A DNA stretch of 64,000 nucleotides from Tretioscincus oriximinensis (lineage: Eukaryota > Chordata > Lepidosauria > Squamata > Gymnophthalmidae), in NCBI GenBank assembly GCA_022410635.1, contig JAJVDF010000382.1, positions 163,571 to 227,570 of the forward strand, written 5' to 3'. Shown here one piece after another: positions 56,293-64,000 of this stretch (position 1 is its first letter; each line of letters begins with the position of its first letter). Below the pieces are notes generated by a model. It was not told where the DNA came from. It did no database searches and was given only the letters and a program-made list of their open reading frames with translations. The translations under genes were made by a program, and so were the position numbers.

Positions 56293-56356
56293 TACTGTAC
56301 TAGAACTAGTGCTTCTATTGGAGAAGTCCAATAAAAGCACTAGTTCTAGTACAGTA
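56293..56356. mobile_element. 64-bp near-perfect hairpin MITE
   Basis: TACTGTACTAGAACTAGTGC at the left is the exact inverse of GCACTAGTTCTAGTACAGTA at the right. The arms extend almost to the centre (TATTGGA/TCCAATA around GAAG). TA flanks both sides. This is typical of a short Tc1/mariner-type MITE. Confidence 0.85.
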
Positions 56357-56358
56357 TA

Positions 56359-57349
56359 TTTGCTACAGTTTATGATTGTGAGAAGTGTTCATTTATTTCT
56401 GTCCTTTGGTTTTTGTTATTCAACTAGATATTTGTCCATAAAAGGACTTGTCCTTTCATTCCACGATTGCTACGTTTATGGAGAAATCTCTNTATAGCTT
56501 ATTAAAGAACCAAGCAGGCAGTGGCAATTTCTGCATGGCATGGACTATCCAATGCTGGGCTGGCCCAATCTATGTAACCCATTTCATGGACTTTCCACAT
56601 TTGAAACAGCTTGGTTCAATTATGAAAGCTAGGAAAGGGGACCAGGTTTGGTATACCAGCTCATGGCAGAGTAAAACTGTCCAGCTATCAGTAGAATGCC
56701 ATACAATGCTCTTATCCTCTAAGAAATCCATTTTACAGCTTTCCAGTTTTGGCAGCTTGCTCCAAATTTTCTTTTTTGACTTTGTCTTCATTTGTACAAT
56801 GCTTTCTTACAGCAGTAGCTTATTTTACATTTCTTGTGTGGAGTTCCATCATAAAAAACAGGGTAGAGTTTTTCCATCTTTAATGGGGGTGAAAAAGTGA
56901 TATTCCTCCCAGTTGCAGCAGGCATTAGTAGCTGTATCTGACTGAAAGTCCTATAGCAATTAAAGGTGCAAAGCAGTATCCCAGTTTTATGTGGGAACTT
57001 TATCCTTATGGAAAGGTGTAAGCTTAGAATAGTCACATATGGAAAGACCACTGGAAAAAAATATAGAAAGAAAGATACAGTTTATTGCTAGTATGAGATA
57101 TTGCCAAAGAGATGTAATTTAGTTTCACCTTTCNCAAATCTAAAGTTTTAAATAAATATTTTGCCAAACTCAATATCTCACCAACATCATCATTTAGGAT
57201 ATGCCAGCAGTTAAAATCCCTAAGAAGTGCCAAAGTCAGCAGTGTCACGGCTGAGAAGTGCTAACATTTTTTTTTAGTAGCATCACATTGTACTGACCAA
57301 AATTAGCAATTTTAATTCTACATTGATGTGGAATGTCCAGCAAAGGAGC
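56359..57349. other. Unassigned intron 3 sequence
   Basis: An open frame of 150 codons (56448-56900, plus) overlaps an open minus-strand frame (56570-56791). Neither has a recognised motif. Confidence 0.35.
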
Positions 57350-57450
57350 TAGCAGCACTTTGAGACTAACTTGAGAAAAGTGGTTGGCATAAGCTTTCGT
57401 AGACCTGTCTACTTTCTGCTAGACTAACACGGCTTTCTCTGAAATTGATG
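57350..57450. repeat. Old interspersed repeat with AGCTTTCGTAGAC
   Basis: CACTTTGAGACTAACTTGAG..ATAAGCTTTCGTAGACCTG..TAGACTAACACGG is a pattern seen in many sauropsid genomes. Weaker copies lie near 30640 and 52560. The class is not assigned. Confidence 0.45.
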
Positions 57451-59397
57451 TGGAATGTTATGCAATGCTATGCTAACTATTGAATAGTTGCAATACTGAA
57501 CTTTAGTTCTGGCAAACATACCTTTCAAATATTCATATTTTAAATAAGGAAAACCTGTATGATTATGACAAATTGAAGTGTGTTTGTTTTATAAAAGTTT
57601 CATATGTCTTGGAATGATGGGCTTCTTAGTATGGGAATCAGTGCCATGAACAAGTAATGCCATTGACCACATCCCCACAACAGGATTTGCCTCGTTACTT
57701 TTTTATAAACACGTTCACCATTTGCCCCCATATTACCTTAAGGTTTCAGCTGCTACATGATGAATCCCATAAGGGCTTTTCCATGAATTTGTTGCATGAT
57801 GAGCCCCATAAGACCTTGTGATGCTTGCCTGACAACATTCCCAAGCATTCTCTGAGATCTTGCCTACAATTCCCAAACATTCTCTGCGAGCCAAGAGCCA
57901 GTGAACTGTTAATCTCGCCCTGAAGTATCATGAGATTTGTTATGTTTTCATTTCTGAGAGGGTCCCCACATCGATTTCATACAGACTTTACAAAATGCCT
58001 ACAGGAGTTATTTGGTAACAAGGAACTTTTCAATGAGTGGATGGCTATACATGCATGAGTTCGTGGGGCAGACGGTGATGTTACCTCCACTTCTGGAGAG
58101 ATCATTCATGGGGATGTGACCTTTGTCACCATTAAGATAAGGCTTGCATTTATGAACTGTAGCTCGAAATTGGTTTAGATTATTCCTGTTTACGTTTCTA
58201 GCATATTTTTCAAATTGTATAACGTTTATCTCCATTCTTGGATTTCTGAGAGGGTTTATCCACCATAATATCCATCTGTAGGGCACCCAAAGAAGAAATT
58301 GTACATGGTTTGTGTTGTTTCCACAGAGAGAATGTTGTAAATAACCCAGGTTGAGTCTGGGATTAAGAGATGGTTAGATGTGCCGATCTAATCTTCCTGT
58401 AAGAAGGCTGGTATTGGCACCCTGAATATTAGGCTGTTGACTGAGGCAAACTCTCATGACATGAGTGAGTGAGTTGCTGCAAATGGATAGGAACAGCCAT
58501 TGGATAAACATAGTAGTTGCAATTTGGCAGAAAGTATATGATACAAGTTGCTCAAGGTTAAAGGTTGTGAGACTTGGGCATTGTGATATTGGAGTTAAAT
58601 ACCAAAGGTTATGGGAAGATTGTAGTTTAGGCCTGTATGAAACAATGCTGAAGGTAATTCTTGAGACAGATAAATGTATGAAGTGAACACNACAGTGGTT
58701 CCTTCTGTCATACAGTGATATGATTCCTGGAAATTCCTTCATTATATAAAAAACATTGCAAAATTAGAATGCAATTGTTGGTTTACAGTAACTGGCAGCA
58801 ATGTCCTCAGTATGTGTGGGAAATTACATTCTACTGACCACGCACAAAGCATATTAGTGTAGTATAAAGCCATATTATATGAGAGATGCCTATATGCAGA
58901 TTGATTGCTTATTAGTGACAATAAAAGTCTTGTTAGCAGATTCATATTCATTTTGTTTTATGGAGTCTCATCTCTAGATCCAAAATAGATTTCATTCTTT
59001 TCAGGAATCAGTCTTTTTATCTGATGGTTCATAAAAAAAATCTAATATATGTTTAGTGTATCTCAAAAACACTCAGTTCTTCACATAGTAAGTTTCCTAT
59101 ATGCAAAATACTAGAAATTGTTCATTTACTTTATAATAGTTAAATACCACTAATTTATAATAAAAGGAAAACTAAAAATATAATAAGCTGATATAACATG
59201 AAGTATGCTTTAGCTTTAAAAACAGAGAGAATAAAATGTCCAACTATCGTGGAACAAGACCATTGGCACTTCGGAATGAACCATATGGTACTCTGAAAGT
59301 TGTACAAACATTAGAACCTACTATGGGATTCCAAAGGAAAAAAAATTCCTTGTGATTTTGACATCAAGAACGTTCATTTCTGGCTTAAAGCCTCTAA
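57451..59397. other. Unassigned intron 3 sequence
   Basis: Nothing recognised. The minus-strand open frames around 58008-58742 have no motifs. Confidence 0.35.
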
Positions 59398-59648
59398 GGC
59401 TGCGTGCACACAATGACTTAAAAATCGCTACAATTCTGTAATCCAGAATATAGCAATCTGATTTGTGCATGCACATACACTCACGAGAGTACGGGGGTCC
59501 TCTCGATATCTGAATATCTGAGTAAAGTTTGTTCTGTGATAAGCGNCGTTTATTGNGGGTTGACTACTGAAAAGCGCTTAGCATGTGTGTGCCTGCAACT
59601 TCCTGATTGCACTCCGAACGAGGTAGAAAATAGCTGCGTACATGCAAC
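59398..59648. mobile_element. Non-autonomous DNA transposon, GGCTGCGTGCACAC ends
   Basis: The left end GGCTGCGTGCACACAATGAC and the right end GCTGCGTACATGCAACC form an imperfect inverted pair. A CAGAATATAGCA block near the left and GAAAAGCGCTTAGCATGTGT near the right are shared with 2199-3266. This 251-bp copy lacks the inserted palindromes and shows the original element. Confidence 0.75.
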
Positions 59649-60383
59649 CTCAGAAATCCATTTTACAGCAATTTTTTGTGCTGCTAAAGTGAGTTCCATG
59701 CTAAACCCACCGACTGAGACGTGCATTTTCTGGAATAGTTTACTCNCAAACAGAAAGTCTAGCTAGATTTCATCCTTTACTGGATTACCGCTTAGTATGG
59801 GAGGACCCTAAGCCTTTGAGATGAACATTTGCTCAATACAAATAGATGGTGGTCCAGGCACTTAATCTCATTTTGCTTAATCGTTTTGAATATCAAGGTG
59901 TCATTTTTTATCCATCTCAGGGTGGAGAAGCTTTATCAAATTGGTTGTGTAGCCTTAAAGAGGCCAGAGTTAGGATACGGACCCAACTGAATTTCATAAA
60001 TTCCTCATGTTAAGGANTTTTTATTAAAACACATAATAGCAGTAGGTTTAAAGTAAATACATTGGGTATGGTAAAATTTTAAAATACCTGTAGCCCTTTT
60101 TAAAGAACATTTTTGAAATGGATTTTCCCCCTCAAATTGCCTGAAAAATGGCACCAGGATACTTGACATGTTATATAACATGGCTCGTACTATTGCTATT
60201 TAGTATTTGGGGTTCAATGGTGAAAGTAATTATTTTGGTTTTACCATGGTTAATATTAGGATGATAAATGACCATGTACAGGAGTTTTTAAAGTTGTCTA
60301 TTTGCATTGTCTATGGATGGCTACAAACTAAGAGAAAAATTACAGGATATTGATAAGATCTTGTAATTGCTTCTTGCTGAGGC
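59649..60383. other. Unassigned intron 3 sequence
   Basis: Nothing recognised. Confidence 0.4.
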
Positions 60384-60713
60384 ATGAATGGCTCAGTTGC
60401 TAAGGAATCCATTTCTCATCTGGGAGATGGGGTTTTGAAGCCCTGTGTTGGACGTGGGGAGGGGTGAGCACCTTCCACTAGCCTGTAGCTCTAGCCAACC
60501 CAGCTATTTGAAAGCATGAATTGCAAGAAATTGCAACTGACTGCAACACCGCAGCCTGGTGGGGAGGATAGAATGGGAAGCCTTTGGCAAAAATACCCTT
60601 GTAAGCTTCTCTGAGACCCTTTGAAAGATGAGAAAAGACCCAGTTCTTCTTCTTCTGCTGCTTCTTCTTCTTCTTCTTCTGCATCTTCCTCTTCCTTCTT
60701 CTTCTTCTTCATG
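60384..60713 (+). mobile_element. tRNA-headed SINE (plus strand)
   Basis: It begins GGCATGAATGGCTCAGTTGC (box A like) and has GGGGTTTTGAAGCCC (box B like) about 45 bp on. The body GTAGCTCTAGCCAACCCAGC..GAATTGCAAGAAATTGCAAC..CAGCCTGGTGGGGAGGATAG and the end TGTAAGCTTCTCTGAGACCC follow, with a CTT-rich tail to about 60713. It reads in the same sense as the host gene. Confidence 0.87.
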
Positions 60714-61070
60714 TGGAGAGTTAATTTTTCAGTGATGCTACATAATATTACCCAATGGAGGATTGCTCTGAACATGTGTGTGAATCCTAGCATCAATCAA
60801 TTAACCAGTCTGAATAAAGACTTAGTCTGCATTCACACATACTTTTTTCCACACAACATTATAGTTGATTATGGGAGATTTTCCATTTGCAGGTTGCAGC
60901 TGTGGTAACACTAGAAAGTGCTGTTGTTATGTTTTTTGTGCTAAAAGCTCTAGGAAGTCTTTTTTTGCAGAAAATGCAGAACATTCTGAAGGGTTCACAA
61001 ACTTTCAAACTACTCTTAGGTAGAGTTTGAGCAGAGTGAATTTTCCCATAAGGTCATGTGACAACTTTGA
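60714..61070. other. Unassigned intron 3 sequence
   Basis: Nothing recognised. Confidence 0.4.
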
Positions 61071-61370
61071 ATGTTTAGCCTATAAAAGAGAAAACTGAGA
61101 GGAGACATGATAGCTGTCAATGAGTATTTGAAATGCTTTCATAGTGCAGAAGGAACAACCCTATTTTCTCTTATCCAAGGAAAAGCTAGAAGCAACAGAT
61201 TATAGTTTAGATATTAGAAGAAGCTTTCTAAAAGTAAATGCAATCAACAAATGAAACAGTGGAGTTCTCTTTTNATTGGAGTTCTCTTTTGAGGTTGACT
61301 GGGACCATCTAGTGACTCCTGTATTAGTGACCCTGGAAGGCTTTTCCAGTTCTATGGTTTGTTACTAATT
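61071..61370 (+). mobile_element. CR1 LINE 3' end (same lineage as 11138)
   Basis: AGAAAACTGAGAGGAGACAT then GATAGCTGTCAATGAGTATTTGAAA and a GGACCATCTAGTGACTCCTG-like block match the reverse of the CR1 at 11138 (CTCCTCTCAGTCTTCTCC etc.). It ends GGAAGGCTTTTCCAGTTCTATGG. A 16-bp piece, TTGGAGTTCTCTTTT, is duplicated around the N at 61274. Confidence 0.75.
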
Positions 61371-62139
61371 ACTATGGCTTAGTAATGGAGAAAAGATACA
61401 AGATGTATTGACCCATTTCTCATCAGCACCTACATAGAAATGACTTTATGGCAAGAGTTCAGTATCTTTCTCTCCCTCCCCCCACTTTGTTCATATGTTA
61501 TTCATATGGGAAGAAAACTTCATTGTCTAGAAATTCAGACTTGTATACCTGGTAAAATTATATGCATTCTTCTCACAGTCCAGGGATCACGTTTATAAAT
61601 AAACATTATTGGTGTGTTTTGTAACTGAGTAGCAGAACATCTGTTTTGCATGCAGAAGGAACCAAATTCACTTCCTTGAAAGAGACACTAGAAACCTCTT
61701 CTACATTGTTGCCAAGAAAATTGCGTAGATGTGTCCAAGCAGCCAGAAGGAATCAAGGGTGATTTAATGAAGTCTTTATTAAATCTAGAACTGTTACATT
61801 GAGGAAGATCCTTATTCTATTTCAAACACAATTATGCATAATTTAAACTCTGGAAGTGTTTTGAAATGCTTTTTTATACCTGAAGCTTATGAAGCATGGT
61901 TTCTTGCTGAGAACTATTGACAGAATAACAGTAAAGTATTGCTTACAAGAATTCCGTCGTTTCTTTTAAGTTCTCAACTCCTGATGAGGAGAAAGGAACA
62001 CTATAATTTCTGCATAATCCAATCCTTTTACCCAGCCCAAATTGTAGATTTTCTTGAATATTAAACAGTGAGACTTTATATGTGAATACAAATGGATTAT
62101 GAAGAAACTAAACATTTTAATGCATTCCTGGTAAAGTGG
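61371..62139. other. Unassigned intron 3 sequence
   Basis: Nothing recognised. Confidence 0.4.
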
Positions 62140-62365
62140 ATTAACACTAGGACTACAAGGCATTCCTTGAAGCTGATGAGCAGAAGAGTTAGGACAGGCA
62201 TGGCAAANTATTTTTTTCTACCCAGAGGGTCATAGGTCTATGGAATTTACAGCCAGAAGAAGTGGTGATAGTTAGCAGCCTGAATAGCTTTAAGATAGGA
62301 CAGAATGCTGGACTATGGGCTATGGCTGATTCAGCAGGGTTTCTCTTAGGTTCTTAGGTAGATTT
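62140..62365 (+). mobile_element. CR1-type LINE 3' end
   Basis: AACACTAGGACTACAAGGCA then TTCCTTGAAGCTGATGAGCAGAAGAG, CCCAGAGGGTCATAGGTCTA and GATTCAGCAGGGTTTCTCTT, ending AGGTTCTTAGG, parallels the plus-strand copy at 4130-4893. It is 5' truncated. Confidence 0.85.
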
Positions 62366-62951
62366 TGGTATTAAAACNTGTGCTACTTAACATTTCTTTA
62401 TCTTTGAAATGTTTTGCATCTAACCTGTTGTATTCCATTCAGGTGTTCTATCTCAAATTGCATGGAATTGTAGCTCCCTCTTACCTCCACTAGACCAAAT
62501 ATCAGTTATGCTCCCTAGTGTGTATTTTCAAGGCAGCTGTTAGAAAAATGCAGAGGTAATCTAATTTATCCTTACCTCAAGTATCATGGAATTATTTAGG
62601 ATTAAATTTTGGGCTGTTACACAGTGATTTCAATATGTGAAATTTAATAGCACGGTTGTTGAAGTAGATTCTTAAACTGTGTTTTTATTAGACTAAAAAA
62701 ATCCAAATTGTTTAATATCTGCATTTATTCATTCGGCATCTTCTGTCCTGCTGAATTTGTTTTTTTTTTAAGTAGGCTAATTTATGCATTCAGATTTTGC
62801 ATTTTCTTGTTTTGCAATACATCCCACTTATTAGGAAAGAACCTGTTTACAGTTTAAAAGTTATTTTGTTTCTGTGTGCATAGTTGTACAGGGACTTTAA
62901 CATATACAGAATCCATACATTTGCCATTTTATATCGGGAGATAAGTAATTC
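62366..62951. other. Unassigned intron 3 sequence
   Basis: Nothing recognised. Confidence 0.4.
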
Positions 62952-63492
62952 TTAAGAACTTAAAAAANTTACTCTGGTAAACAAGTTCTTGTAATCCTCT
63001 TCTAAGTCTTTTCTGAGTACGTATAACTGCTGAATAGAAAGATTCCACCCGCTGTTGCTACACTCTATCCATTTTAGTTCCAGATATATAGGCCCTTCAT
63101 CTGGATCCTTGGTGGATTTGATTAAATAGCAAGGATGATCCATCTCCAGGTCTATCGTCACTAGAGAATTTGTGCCGTTGGAGACCTTTTCCATCCTTGT
63201 GTGTGAGTGTGTATGTGTGGACGACAGTGTGTGGGGACNACAGTGGTCCACTTGGAACTGATTAGACTGGAATGGTTTAATGGTGAAATGGTTTCACTGT
63301 TGAGGAAAAAGCCGTCCATTTGGCCACCTGTTCAGGGACAGGCACCATGATATCCTGAAGCTTTTGCGTACTTTGGGGTGTAATATGAAGTCTCTGATGA
63401 CTGGAAACCATAAATCCTGACTTCTGAGCTGTAGGGGTACTTGTTTCAGAGGGATAATTTTGTGCACTGCTGACCCCCCCCAACCCCCCCAA
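62952..63492 (-). pseudogene. Unrecognised decayed coding region
   Basis: Two minus-strand frames lie end to end. The first (63492 to 63277) reads with SSAQNYPSETSTPTAQKSG and QKLQDIMVPVPEQVAKWTAF. The second (63251 to 62952) contains MEKVSNGTNSLVTIDLEMDH, then YLELKWIECSNSGWNLS and QLYVLRKDLEEDYKNLF. The composition (Trp, Cys, balanced charge) looks more protein-like than other chance frames here. The sequence ACCAGAGTAAN after LFTR could be a splice donor. I do not recognise the family. A processed pseudogene or a transposon-borne gene are the likely options, and a real exon of an antisense gene is less likely. Confidence 0.35.
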
Positions 63493-63802
63493 AAAAAATG
63501 GAAAAAAAAGTAAAAAAAAGAAGCTAAATCAATCCATGGAGGTGTGCTTAATCCAGGATATATTCCAAGCATAAAAACTCTTTTGCTTTTTTACAAGGAA
63601 CAACAGAAGTGATGAAGTAAAGCCAAATAATCAAAAAAGCAAGTTTATTGTATTTTCTGTAACTATCAGCATTATTGTTCTCATTTGGAAAAGGATTAAA
63701 CAGGTAAGACAGATCTCAAGGTACAGGCCCTGCTTCCATGATAAGAAAGAGATTGTCCTGTTAAATAGACAATTAAATCATATACTAACAATAATTCATT
63801 TT

Positions 63803-63953
63803 GGACCTGTCACCATTGAGCCTTATGATGGACAGAGTTTGGCCATCTGTATGTCAGTATAGACTATGGCAACCCCCATTCAGGCCTAGCATGTGCATGA
63901 CAGGGTCCTATTCCAAGACATAGCCCAGAATAAGGCTCAGTGGGGACAGGACC
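63803..63953. mobile_element. 151-bp foldback MITE
   Basis: The left end GGACCTGTCACCATTGAGCC then TTATGATGG pairs inverted with the right end GGCTCAGTGGGGACAGGACC preceded by CCCAGAATAA. The core GGACAGAGTTTGGCCATCTG and AGCATGTGCATGACAGGGTC is shared with 2640-2700, 27875 and 29110-29200. Confidence 0.75.
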
Positions 63954-64000
63954 TTTCTTTATTATCCTGTATTCTACCCTGTACCGAAGATCTCAGATTG

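Noticed and set aside
52942..64000. ADAMTS20 metalloprotease exon (exon 4) within the window
   Set aside because: I looked for the propeptide end, a YPRYIE-like start and the zinc-binding HExxH motif on the plus strand and found none. It is probably downstream.

Overview
The window looks like intron-rich, repeat-rich nuclear DNA of a non-avian sauropsid, most likely a squamate reptile. The clues are many CR1-type LINE fragments with the 3' motif ATAAGAACATAAGAAGAGCC, five copies of a tRNA-headed SINE, several hAT-like and mariner-like non-autonomous DNA transposons, and a vertebrate gene with canonical GT-AG introns of 6 to 16 kb. Scattered single Ns, mostly after position 13,000, suggest a draft assembly or ambiguous base calls. 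The taxon is inferred and was not tested by any search.

Only one conventional gene is visible: the 5' end of an ADAMTS metalloprotease gene on the + strand, best matched to ADAMTS20. Exon 1 (29933-30026) lies in a CpG island and encodes the signal peptide. Exon 2 (36410-36756) and exon 3 (52764-52941) encode most of the propeptide. The phases join cleanly (1, 0, 1), giving about 206 residues. The metalloprotease, disintegrin, thrombospondin and GON parts must lie beyond position 64,000.

Positions 1-29,300 are gene-free upstream sequence. They hold a nearly full-length but decayed CR1 LINE (20251 to about 24060, minus strand) with an SGNH-esterase ORF1 and an endonuclease-reverse transcriptase ORF2. 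They also hold other CR1 pieces, a nest of palindromic elements at 2199-3266, a 920-bp element with a perfect 8-bp target duplication (7430-8349) that contains a mariner-type MITE, and a 739-bp element (28251-28989) that split an older SINE just upstream of the promoter.

Intron 1 (30027-36409) holds a (CTG)n run, a foldback MITE, long (CAT)n/(CTT)n tracts and a 2,170-bp hAT transposon whose 3' transposase half is still open. Intron 2 (36757-52763) holds a very GC-rich hAT-like insertion with a perfect 8-bp duplication, a probable solo LTR, SINEs and a mariner fragment that keeps a transposase C-terminus. Intron 3 (from 52942) holds LINE ends, a three-copy 50-bp minisatellite, a perfect hairpin MITE and an unrecognised decayed minus-strand coding region near 63,000.

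I see no prokaryotic operon, CRISPR array, functional tRNA or rRNA gene, or new multi-gene system. The most unusual material is the layered non-autonomous transposon content, in particular several families whose ends share the motif GGCTGCRT.
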